DNA from: Fortiea contorta PCC 7126
GTDB lineage: Bacteria; Cyanobacteriota; Cyanobacteriia; Cyanobacteriales; Nostocaceae
Reading direction: 5' to 3'
Assembly: GCF_000332295.1 (NCBI RefSeq)
Contig: NZ_KB235930.1
Location: forward strand, 3,871,895 to 3,935,894
Length of the DNA: 64,000 bases
The number at the start of each line of letters is the position of its first letter. The first letter of the stretch is position 1. The notes under the pieces were generated by a model. That model saw nothing but the letters and a program-made list of their open reading frames with translations, was not told where the DNA came from and did not search any database. A program made the translations under genes and the position numbers. Positions 26,162 to 33,271 of this stretch are shown piece after piece.

Positions 26162-26174
26162 GTTGACACTAATG
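25970..26174. mobile_element. MITE-like element, copy 2 (205 bp)
   Basis: Same ends (CATTGGTGTCAACTTAAG ... TTAAGTTGACACTAATG) and same internal palindromes as the copy at 11554-11757. One mismatch in the right end and no clear target duplication suggest an older insertion. It lies inside the toxin gene. Confidence 0.88.
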
Positions 26175-26231
26175 AACCCCGCCCCTACGGGTTTTGCGAT
26201 TTAAAACTGTAGTTTGAGAAAGCAATCTGCC

Positions 26232-26345
26232 TTTTTGCTTGCGGAAAATACCAAAATGAGTAAGCATTTCAGCATTTTGCTTGCGGAAAATACCAAAAAC
26301 AGTAAGCATTTGGGCTAAATGAGTAAGCATTTTGGTTAAATGAGT
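26232..26345. repeat. ~43-bp imperfect tandem repeats
   Basis: TTTGCTTGCGGAAAATACCA occurs at about 26233 and 26276, each followed by AGTAAGCATTT; a third partial unit (GAGTAAGCATTTTGG) follows. It fills the gap between the MITE and the IS4-type element; no gene. Confidence 0.75.
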
Positions 26346-26393
26346 TAATAATCAGGCAATAGGAGTCAACATTTTCAAGAAATGATGAAGTAA

Positions 26394-27667
26394 TCCTGAA
26401 GGGGAGACGAAATAAGCTACAATATAGATTCAATAAGCTTCATGGCTCTTAAACCTTGTTGATAATGCTTCCACTTATTACGATTAATTCTCATTAATTG
26501 TGTGACTAAATCAATACAGCTATCCTTGAAATGTACCCATGTTTGACCATATAAGCCGATATAAAAACTACTGTGTCTCCGTTGAGAACGACTCCTTTCT
26601 TTAATCCGAGCTATATATTTTTGGATTCCTTTGCGTTTAATAAGTTGACCATTAATTGTTGCAGAGGTGTAAGCGATCGCTATCAACAAAACTAGAGAAA
26701 TAAAACGTTCACCTTGAACATTAGTGTTTCTAAGTTATAGCCACCTGTTTTGAAATCTCTAAACATTTCTTCAATATCAAATCGCTTTTTGTAAGCAGCA
26801 ATTGCTGACTCTAGGGTGTCAAAATTTGTTAAAATAAACCATGCTTCTTTGGGTGCTACTCCGTTAATTTTACGTTGCCACTTACCAGCCACATTAAAAC
26901 TGATAAAACCCTGAGTCTTTGTTACCTTAACTCCCTTGATAAAAAAAGATACTCCAGGAGTTAATCCTAAACTGCTTAACTCCATAAACATATCTTGTTT
27001 AATTTCTACAAATTCATTCTTTTTCAATCGCAAACAAAAATATACATCCTTGCTCTGAAGGTACTTTGCTAGTTTTACCGAGCAAAATTCTCTATCCCCC
27101 AACACACAGATTTTATAATCTTTCAATATTGCTATAACTGGCGATAATATTTTCTGCTGTTCCGTGAGATTACTACTACCTAATTTGGGCAGCAAACTAA
27201 AATATATTGGTATGGCTCTTTTATCCCAAATCACGCTGACCATTAATAAGTTTATCCGACTCCAATTAGTCCTATCAATTGCTATATAAATAATTTTTTC
27301 ATTCTGGAAGTAGTTTGCTATTAGTTCTTGAATAATTGGCAACCAAACTTTTTCAATTGTGAGATTTGGTAATGATAAAAATCTTTGTATTCTTTTTCTT
27401 CTGCTTTCAAATTTAATTCCCAAAGGTAGCGCATTCGCTAATTTTTCTAAAGTTACTTCTTTGATTGACTGCAACGGATGTATCAAAATTTTTAGCAACA
27501 GATATTCTGCTAAACTCAATTGACTTTTTAAGTGCTTTTGGTACAATATAGCTAACATTATCATTAAGTAGGTCTTATTGACAAAACTAGACCTACCTTT
27601 TTCTATCACAAAACGCTACCCATCTTATACACCAAGCTTTTTAGGCTGTTTCGTCTCCCCTCCAGGA
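26394..27667 (-). mobile_element. IS4-type insertion sequence, frameshifted
   Basis: Ends are inverted: left TCCTGAAGGGGAGACGAAAT (26394 on) against right, read on the other strand, TCCTGGAGGGGAGACGAAAC. The 5-bp sequence AGTAA flanks both (26389-26393 and 27668-27672) as target duplication. 1274 bp with one transposase split into two frames. Confidence 0.85.
26417..27609 (-). pseudogene. IS4-family DDE transposase, frameshifted
   Basis: The 5' part (27609-26692, 305 codons) has the DDE residues: D in AIDRTNW, D in GDREF, and the YREK signature YKKRFDIEEMFRDFK. The reading frame then fails near the codons for YNLET, and the rest continues in another frame (26689-26417), where the expected GERFISLVLLIAIAYTSAT can be read through the apparent stop. 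One base was gained or lost near 26730. Probably inactive unless a -1 shift occurs during translation. Confidence 0.85.
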
Positions 27668-27731
27668 AGTAATCTGCTTTTTGCTGATTTAAATCGATTT
27701 TATATGTTGTTTTGATGAAGTTATGAGATTT

Positions 27732-27761
27732 AAGGTGCGTTGTCGTCAAGCGCCGCACCTT
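27732..27761. terminator. hairpin after the RHH gene
   Basis: AAGGTGCG pairs with CGCACCTT around a 14-nt loop. It lies 6 bp beyond the stop codon of the minus-strand gene at 27767; no strong U run, so termination is only probable. Confidence 0.4.
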
Positions 27762-27766
27762 TAGGG

Positions 27767-27964
27767 TTAGGCATTTTCTTGATTTTTATCTTTGTCTAAT
27801 GCTTCCTGGATGACACGACGACAAAATTCTGGAGGATCATCCTTGGTGGCTAGTTCTTCCTTCATCGCCTTGGTGATGCGGAGGTTAATCCTTTCTGTTA
27901 AGGGTTCTTCTCTAGTTGATTTAATTGGTTGTAAATTTTGCGGGTTCCCTTTAGGATTAGCCAT
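27767..27964 (-). CDS. small ribbon-helix-helix-like protein
   Basis: 65 residues, basic N-terminus (MANPKGNPQNLQPIKSTREE) and a PLTERINLRITKAMKEELA strand-helix pattern as in CopG-type repressors. Proteins with this N-terminus are frequent on cyanobacterial plasmids and integrative elements. It may regulate the element; partner genes are the DEDD recombinase upstream on the same strand. Confidence 0.65.
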   Translation of the reverse strand: MANPKGNPQNLQPIKSTREEPLTERINLRITKAMKEELATKDDPPEFCRRVIQEALDKDKNQENA

Positions 27965-28096
27965 TGTTGAGAAATATAAAGATAGCTTGATTTATTAGGT
28001 GCTCAAAAAATAGATTGTTTTTTGATGGTTGCCACAACTTGCCGGAAGTACAACCACCAATATCCATATACAAACATGGACATTACTATTTTATGT

Positions 28097-29467
28097 TCAG
28101 GGTAACTGAAATTTCTTGCACAATTCTTGAAACAATAAGTTGACTACCTTACTCATCAGCTTACCTTGAATGTGTTTACCAGCTAATAACTTCTCACCCT
28201 GTTCACTGACGTTGCTTTTGAGTGAGTCGCGGTAGTCAATTAATTGCTTAGTCAAGTCATTTTGTGGAAGCCTACCAGTCTCCACACCGGAAAGAACATA
28301 CTGCCACAAGCTAATACGGCACAGTGAAGATCCACTGGCTTTCTCAATTAAACCATCGCCCGACTGTTCCAGAACCGTGCCCATACCTAATCTGATTTTG
28401 AAAATGTCACGGCTGCGGTTGCGTTTGATGCGTTTGGTTTCGCCGGCGAGTCGCTTGACAATGGTTTCACCATTTTGGCGAATACGCTCGGTTTTTTTGA
28501 CTTCACGCACTTCATACTCAATGACAGGTTTACCGTTCGTCCCCAAGAAAGACTCGAATGGATAAATCCTGGTGAGCAAGCGCGATCGCACTCGCAAGCC
28601 AAAGCCGAATTTATCAAACACGCTCATGTAAGGCTTAAATGCCTCGTCAGTCAGCATTTTAGTAATTCTGGCTTCTAAGCGCTGCTCATAAAATGAAATG
28701 TCGCACATCCAATTAGCGTGTAGTTCGAGCATGGGGTCTATTTCAATCCCATATTCTTGAGCAATGGAAAGTTTGTACCGATTTTCAATTCGGGTTTTTC
28801 CGACGGGCGAAATTTCCAGCCTTTTAGCTAACCATGCCCAAAGCGGTGGTAATAATCCTGGTTTGCTGGCGCTACTCTTAGTATGAGCTGCTTCCGGAAA
28901 TTGCCAAGCCAAAAGCTGACGGGCATAATTGACAATTGGCGACTGCACCCGGTTGAGATGCTCCAATTGTTGGCAGAGATCGCGGAGTTCATCGATAGGT
29001 TCCGGGCGGTGCATGAGAAAATATTTCATGTTTATTTCCCCAGTTTCGAGCCGATGATCTTCATCGTGGCCATAAGCAGCCATTGCTAATGCGTCAGCCG
29101 CATCACTCTTATTAGGTAAATTCTTTCCACCCCGGTAACGTCTTAACTCCATATGCCCAACCCACAAGATTTTAACTTCTAGTTTGTTGAGGATGGAAGC
29201 CCACAATTTTGAATAGTGATTTCCGGTTGGTTCCAAAATGGCGTAGTCGGGTTGAATTTCTGTTAGGTAATCCGCAAAATCAAAAGCTGATTTTTGTTTT
29301 TTGCTAACATCGGGATTGGAGTAAAAAGCTGGGTATAAGCTTGATGCTTTATTCCTGGTTTTATCCCAGTATTTTCTTAATCCGCCCTTGGGGTATTGTG
29401 TTAAAATATGGCAAGTTACGCTTGATTTACTAACATCAATCCCCAAAATTGTTAATTCTGTTGTCAT
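28097..29467 (-). CDS. large IS110-like DEDD recombinase/transposase
   Basis: 456 residues. A RuvC-like DEDD domain: D in LGIDVSKSSV (near 10), E in ILEPTGNHY, and the D pair in KSDAADALAMAAYG. The C-terminal part has the Tnp_20-like blocks GFGLRVRSRLLTRIYPFESFL and VLEQSGDGLIEKASGSSLC, the latter with the Ser expected in IS110-type enzymes. It is longer than usual IS110 transposases (about 300-400), with extra segments after the DEDD domain and between the two C-terminal blocks. I start at the ATG at 29467; an upstream TTG would add five residues. The ~240-bp leader contains repeated stem-loops and a hammerhead ribozyme. IS110-type enzymes (and Piv invertases) recombine DNA, and IS110 members use a bridge RNA encoded next to the gene. 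Confidence 0.82.
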   Translation of the reverse strand: MTTELTILGIDVSKSSVTCHILTQYPKGGLRKYWDKTRNKASSLYPAFYSNPDVSKKQKSAFDFADYLTEIQPDYAILEPTGNHYSKLWASILNKLEVKILWVGHMELRRYRGGKNLPNKSDAADALAMAAYGHDEDHRLETGEINMKYFLMHRPEPIDELRDLCQQLEHLNRVQSPIVNYARQLLAWQFPEAAHTKSSASKPGLLPPLWAWLAKRLEISPVGKTRIENRYKLSIAQEYGIEIDPMLELHANWMCDISFYEQRLEARITKMLTDEAFKPYMSVFDKFGFGLRVRSRLLTRIYPFESFLGTNGKPVIEYEVREVKKTERIRQNGETIVKRLAGETKRIKRNRSRDIFKIRLGMGTVLEQSGDGLIEKASGSSLCRISLWQYVLSGVETGRLPQNDLTKQLIDYRDSLKSNVSEQGEKLLAGKHIQGKLMSKVVNLLFQELCKKFQLP

Positions 29468-29484
29468 GGTTCTGTGTTGCAATA

Positions 29485-29703
29485 AAGGTATTTTTTAGGA
29501 GTGGAGTCCTGGAATAAACCCAAACTAAACAGCGCACGAATCACCCTAACGCCCCACGCTTGAGGGGCGCGATTCAGGAGTAAACGCATTTGGGTAAACC
29601 ATTGCATCGCAGAAGCTGCGCTTGAACAAAAAAACGCCTCATTTAGGGGCGCGATTCACACGTAACGCCGCATTTCCTGTGTGCAATGGGGCAGACTGCT
29701 TTG
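29485..29703 (-). ncRNA. structured leader, candidate guide (bridge-type) RNA
   Basis: Between the hammerhead cleavage site and the recombinase start there is no ORF but dense structure on the minus strand. Two related 43-44 bp units (29633-29675 and 29548-29591) share AACGCC...GGGGCGCGATTCA and each can form a GCCCC/GGGGC or GCCTC/GGGGC hairpin. CCATTGCA and TGCAATGG (29599-29606 and 29682-29689) close a large domain; CGCAG/CTGCG at 29608-29620 and CACAC/GTGTG are further stems. Two similar internal stem-loops upstream of an IS110-like gene is the layout of bridge RNAs. No match of loops to target or donor DNA has been shown. Confidence 0.5.
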
Positions 29704-29774
29704 GACACAATCCGCGACGCTCGGAATTACCGAGCGTTTCGGCTACTGTGTCAGGTAGCCTCATCAGGCGGATT
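29704..29774 (-). ncRNA. hammerhead ribozyme, type I
   Basis: Self-cleaving RNA. On the minus strand all core parts are in place. Stem I AATCCGC (29774-29768) pairs perfectly with GCGGATT (29715-29709). Core CTGATGA is at 29767-29761. Stem II is GGCTAC/GTAGCC with loop CTGACACA. Core GAA follows, then stem III ACGCTCGG/CCGAGCGT with loop TAATT. Cleavage triplet GTC is at 29718-29716, so cleavage falls between 29716 and 29715. Stem I is the open stem, hence type I. Loop II (GACAC) can also pair with GTGTC just after stem I (29708-29704), a tertiary contact. It overlaps the stop codon of the preceding 67-codon gene and precedes the recombinase leader. Confidence 0.93.
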
Positions 29775-29976
29775 ACTTTGATGCATCTTCTAAAAGTGTG
29801 TTGATCTGGCTCACAAAGGCTTTTAAATTTCTGTCTGAATCGGCTGATGAATTTTCAATTGTTCCAAGATACTCAATCAATTCATCTAATTTGCTACGTG
29901 CTTTAATCAGTTGATGCCATGTAACGTAATAATCCCACGCTGGATCTGGTTCAGGAATGTTATCAGGTTTAATCAT
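29773..29976 (-). CDS. small unknown protein, last gene of the element operon
   Basis: 67 residues (MIKPDNIPEPDPAWDYYVTW...), acidic and helical, no family recognised. The ATG at 29976 has GAGGAG at the right distance and overlaps the stop of the preceding 54-codon gene, which decides the start over in-frame codons upstream. Its TAA lies inside stem I of the hammerhead ribozyme. Confidence 0.7.
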   Translation of the reverse strand: MIKPDNIPEPDPAWDYYVTWHQLIKARSKLDELIEYLGTIENSSADSDRNLKAFVSQINTLLEDASK

Positions 29977-30133
29977 TTTTCTCCTCATTAATAATTTCAA
30001 ATTGCCAATAGGGAAAGAGGGAATCAAGTAATCTTTTATGTTGTTCGCATTCTGTCAGCGTTCCCTTTAAAATCATTCCACTTTGAATCCCCCAGTAATG
30101 ATGGTTGCGGCTAAATGTTATTTGATAAATCAT
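29969..30133 (-). CDS. 54-residue unknown protein
   Basis: Short gene beginning MIYQITFSRNHHYWGIQSG and ending FEIINEEKND. It starts 3 bp after the stop of the 233-codon gene and overlaps the next start by 8 bp (ATGATTAA), so it fits exactly into the operon. Tyr/Trp/His-rich, no family recognised. Confidence 0.65.
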   Translation of the reverse strand: MIYQITFSRNHHYWGIQSGMILKGTLTECEQHKRLLDSLFPYWQFEIINEEKND

Positions 30134-30136
30134 CAC

Positions 30137-30838
30137 TCATTCGTACCAATCCTCATCATCTTCATCGTCATCGCCATAGCCAACTAATGACCAGTTTTGA
30201 CCAGGGTTCTGCTGATTCAAAATTTCAACCATTGCCCGACCACTTAAAACATCAAAAACTGAATAATTAGCCAGCATTCTATTAACTTCATTTCGTTTCA
30301 TTGCCTCAGCCAATTCTGGGGTATGCAGGCGAGAATCAATATCCTCAATGCTGCTAATCGGCGGCGGGACTTCATCACCCTCAATCCACCGGGCGTGCTG
30401 GTCATTATAAAATTCCATACACGCTGTCTCTGATGGTGGTTGGGGTGCAGTTTCGAGCCAGTCAGCAAGTTCTTTAGTTCGTTGCATTGACTCCGCTCCA
30501 CACATCATGGATTCTATCCATTCCGGGCGCACTGCAAAGCCACCTTTTTCTGCGGCTTCTTGTGCAACTTGGCGAAATTCTACTTTGTAGTGAGTGGCGA
30601 TAACTTGCGCTAAAGCACTGACTTGCAGGCTGTTCAAGCGCTCTAAATCAATTATCCATAAAGCTTCGTTTTGGAATTCCCCCGCGGCTCTTTCTAAAGG
30701 GAATGGATCTCGCATGGGTATCATCCCACTTGGGAATAAAACCATGATTTTCTCGTAAGGATTGCCGGGTTTGAGTTTTACCCAGGTGTCGTGTTTAGTC
30801 ATGATCATTGGTAAAATTTGCATACTGCTTGAATCCAC
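30137..30838 (-). CDS. unknown protein of the element operon
   Basis: 233 residues, soluble, no family recognised. N-terminal half contains WVKLKPGNPYEKIMVLFPSG and a helical block (LNSLQVSALAQVIATHYKVEF); the C-terminal half is acidic and ends in an Asp/Glu run (GDDDEDDEDWYE). GTG at 30838 gives the full length; ATGs at 30823, 30808 and 30802 are alternatives, none with a strong ribosome-binding site. Gap of about 60 bp to the upstream gene includes a HIP1 site. Confidence 0.65.
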   Translation of the reverse strand: MDSSSMQILPMIMTKHDTWVKLKPGNPYEKIMVLFPSGMIPMRDPFPLERAAGEFQNEALWIIDLERLNSLQVSALAQVIATHYKVEFRQVAQEAAEKGGFAVRPEWIESMMCGAESMQRTKELADWLETAPQPPSETACMEFYNDQHARWIEGDEVPPPISSIEDIDSRLHTPELAEAMKRNEVNRMLANYSVFDVLSGRAMVEILNQQNPGQNWSLVGYGDDDEDDEDWYE

Positions 30839-30897
30839 AGCGAATGATTTGAGTGGGCGATCGCCTGCACCGTCTCCTGAGTGCGATCGCTATTAAA

Positions 30898-31434
30898 TTA
30901 CCAGCCGTTGCTCGCGCCCTCCTCAAGAATTTGCTGCAAGTATTTTTTTCCCTCAGCCCAGTTCCTACCCCCAAGTTTGAGAATTTGCTCAATGACAAAA
31001 GTCTCACCCTTAACTTCCAGTAGTGCTACTACTGCGAAGTAAAAGCCTTTTTTTTGGGAAGTGGAAGTTGTAAGCCCATCATGACGCTCCGCGCTGGGCT
31101 CCTTATATAAGTGTTCCAGGCTGGTTTTCAATTCCGTCTCGACTTCCGGCGGGTAAGTTGAAGGAGCGTAAACCTCATAAAGCGCCTCCTCTTGTTGCTG
31201 AGTGTGCAACGCAATTTCCAATTGCTCTAACTCCTGGTTCATTGCAGACAATGCCCCCCGGCGGGCTTCTTGGATCATCAGTCTTTGGGATTCCCTGACG
31301 AGTTGCACCCCTGCAACCAGTGCCAAACTGTAGGAAATTCCCTTACCAATTGCAGGCATGGGGGAAAGTGCAGCGAGCCAGAAAGCAGCGGTACTTGCTA
31401 GCAGGCAATTGGTTTTTATCCAGCGATTAGCCAC
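30898..31434 (-). CDS. membrane-anchored unknown protein
   Basis: 178 residues. Two N-terminal hydrophobic segments (about 8-28 and 32-48), then a long helical, Gln/Glu-rich region likely to form a coiled coil, then a C-terminal ~45-residue domain (FYFAVVALLEVKGETFVIEQ). The start is a GTG at 31434 with GGAGGG eight bases upstream, overlapping the upstream gene by 19 bp. No family recognised. Confidence 0.65.
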   Translation of the reverse strand: MANRWIKTNCLLASTAAFWLAALSPMPAIGKGISYSLALVAGVQLVRESQRLMIQEARRGALSAMNQELEQLEIALHTQQQEEALYEVYAPSTYPPEVETELKTSLEHLYKEPSAERHDGLTTSTSQKKGFYFAVVALLEVKGETFVIEQILKLGGRNWAEGKKYLQQILEEGASNGW

Positions 31435-31688
31435 TGCAGCAACCCTCCCAATACAACAGAACAGGCTACAGCAATCAGCAGCGCGTAGTAATCAGGCTCG
31501 GATATTTTCAGAAACTGACGGGCTGCATCGTCGGTGACTAAAGCCATTCCTAATGCAGCTGCACACATGATGTAAATCACCCACATTACCCGGAATAAAG
31601 CCGGATGCAACGCCCCTAGCCAAGCCACACAGCTAGAGGCGATACACCCCAACAGGAACCAAGCCCCCAGGTGTACCGCCTTGACCAT
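31416..31688 (-). CDS. three-helix membrane protein, unknown
   Basis: 90 residues with three predicted membrane segments (about 7-25, 31-51, 68-88). The ATG overlaps the stop codon of the upstream gene (TAATG). Function unknown; size and position recall small holin-like or secretion-accessory proteins, but nothing proves this. Confidence 0.65.
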   Translation of the reverse strand: MVKAVHLGAWFLLGCIASSCVAWLGALHPALFRVMWVIYIMCAAALGMALVTDDAARQFLKISEPDYYALLIAVACSVVLGGLLQWLIAG

Positions 31689-32200
31689 TAGTAGTTGTCC
31701 TTGATTTTGGCTCTTAATTCTTGAATGCGTTGCTGTGCTTTGTTTTCAGCGCGGTCTAAACCAAAACCCAATTTGGCGTATTCTGGACGCAGTGCGTGGA
31801 GGTGTCGCGCCGTGCTAGCGTCGGCGCGTTTTTTAGTTAGTTCACTGTCGGCGGCACCGCGAACGTAACTGCGGTGGTGTTTGTGAACTGCGGCGTCAGC
31901 ATTCTCAATCTTGGTCAGTGACCTGTAAGCGCGCCTTGATTGTCTGGCACCGTCAGCTTTCTCTGTAGCCAATTCTTTCAGCGCGTCGGCTTCAGCTTTG
32001 TTAAAGTAACGTGGTGTATTATTTATGGGTGCTGTTCTCACGGTTTCCCAACTTCCCGCGTTCATGGGGTTAATCGCGGTTGGATCTGTGGGTGACAGGA
32101 CTCTATTTTTGTCAATTCCATGCCCACCAGTGGCGAGTGAGGATTGACTCTCTTTGCTGCTGGATTTACCAGCGCTGGTGATACGTGCCAGGATTCCCAT
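31688..32200 (-). CDS. unknown soluble protein of the element operon
   Basis: 170 residues, basic, Ala/Arg/Ser-rich; N-terminal ~60 residues look disordered and the rest helical (ARQSRRAYRSLTKIENADAA). No signal peptide, no family. Starts 13 bp after the upstream single-TM gene. Confidence 0.6.
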   Translation of the reverse strand: MGILARITSAGKSSSKESQSSLATGGHGIDKNRVLSPTDPTAINPMNAGSWETVRTAPINNTPRYFNKAEADALKELATEKADGARQSRRAYRSLTKIENADAAVHKHHRSYVRGAADSELTKKRADASTARHLHALRPEYAKLGFGLDRAENKAQQRIQELRAKIKDNY

Positions 32201-32213
32201 TTATGTTTACTCC

Positions 32214-32471
32214 TTATTGACAAACTTGGGTCTTGACTTGCTGCAATTGTTGAGACTGCGCTTTCATCTGCCGCAGTTGCACTTGATCTGCACTTTGGTA
32301 GGTGAAAATTGCCCCTAGGCTTAAACCAGCAACTAAGGTTGCAGCGAACAGCACGAAATATGCTGGTGTTAAGTCTGGTGTCGCCGCTGGTGTTGGGGTG
32401 GGTTCTACTTCGGGGTAGAATTCGCCGGTGAATGGTACAACTTTGCTGGTGGGCTGCTGTTTATTCTTCAC
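32214..32471 (-). CDS. single-pass membrane protein, unknown
   Basis: 85 residues: Pro/Thr-rich N-terminus, one membrane segment (about 36-58, AYFVLFAATLVAGLSLGAIF) and a short Gln-rich amphipathic helix (QLRQMKAQSQQLQQVKTQ). The start overlaps the end of the upstream regulator gene by 11 bp. Confidence 0.65.
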   Translation of the reverse strand: MKNKQQPTSKVVPFTGEFYPEVEPTPTPAATPDLTPAYFVLFAATLVAGLSLGAIFTYQSADQVQLRQMKAQSQQLQQVKTQVCQ

Positions 32472-32919
32472 CGTCTCCCTCCAGCAACATTGGTTGATAG
32501 GTGGGTAGCAGTAGGTGAGATGTGCCGGCTGCGAGTGCGGCGCGAAGTGAGGTTTGCATAATTTCCCGGTCTTGGGGTGTGGGATTGTCCCGCATTTGGC
32601 GAATGCGGTGAATCACTCTGCCTGGGAATTGTCGCCAGTATTCGTGGGCTAATGCGTTGGCATCATTGGCTAGCAGTGATTCAAGCAGGTCATCTGCACT
32701 ATTTTCTGCATCGTCATCCGTTGCATTTTCTGGTGCAGTGTTGCGGCTACGCAATAGTTCAATCCCGGCATCAGTCCACATTTTGCGTCCTGATTCTTCA
32801 ACCACCACATGCACGTCAATCTGAAATACTCCAGGGTGACGGCGTAGCCAAGAGCGAATTGTGCTTTCTGGTATCCCGGTTTCGCGGGATGCTTCAGGCG
32901 TGGTGTACAGATTTTGCAT
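32461..32919 (-). CDS. MerR/winged-helix-like regulator, first gene of the element operon
   Basis: 152 residues from the ATG at 32919. N-terminal helix-turn-helix: YTTPEASRETGIPESTIRSW followed by LRRHPGVF, as in MerR-type or excisionase-like DNA-binding domains. Middle acidic linker (ENATDDDAENSADD) and helical C-terminal part. Likely controls the operon it heads, or recombination. A GTG nine bases upstream and an ATG at 32964 are alternative starts. Confidence 0.7.
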   Translation of the reverse strand: MQNLYTTPEASRETGIPESTIRSWLRRHPGVFQIDVHVVVEESGRKMWTDAGIELLRSRNTAPENATDDDAENSADDLLESLLANDANALAHEYWRQFPGRVIHRIRQMRDNPTPQDREIMQTSLRAALAAGTSHLLLPTYQPMLLEGDGEE

Positions 32920-32987
32920 TACTGTCACTCGTTGGTAAAATCTCCTTATCAAAATCAAATCCATTACTTGGCGATCGCACTCCTGAT

Positions 32988-33006
32988 AAAAGGCGATCGC
33001 CTTTTT
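32988..33006. promoter_or_regulatory. palindrome AAAAGGCGATCGCCTTTT
   Basis: 18-bp perfect palindrome centred on a HIP1 site, followed by T, between the divergent regulator gene and the plus-strand small genes. It could be a bidirectional terminator or an operator. Confidence 0.45.
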
Positions 33007-33133
33007 AAACGACTAGCCCAATGACTTCGATATAATAGAAAACCCTTTAGACAACTCCTCAAAGTCGAAGACAGAGAACGCGGAAGTTTGTTTAAAAACT
33101 GAAGAAAAAGAAATTCCTCTTAACATCAAGCAA

Positions 33134-33271
33134 ATGTTGCCTGTTCTGGCCGCGGAGTGGCAAAGATTCCCCACCGCAAGGCAGGCAATAATTGAACAGC
33201 TGGCAAGGCATGGTATCGCCGTAACTGTGCTCAATCAAATTGGACTGGGAAGAATTGTTCATGAACACTAA
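33134..33271 (+). CDS. 45-residue unknown protein
   Basis: Frame MLPVLAAEWQRFPTARQAII then EQLARHGIAVTVLNQIG and end. The reading frame is coding-like well upstream of this ATG (open from 33016), so the real start may be earlier at a non-ATG codon. It overlaps the next gene by 11 bp, a coupled arrangement that supports it. Confidence 0.5.
   Translation: MLPVLAAEWQRFPTARQAIIEQLARHGIAVTVLNQIGLGRIVHEH

Noticed and set aside
28375-28680. Plus-strand frames opposite the IS110-like gene
   Set aside because: Shadow frames within the recombinase gene, which has clear DEDD and C-terminal motifs.
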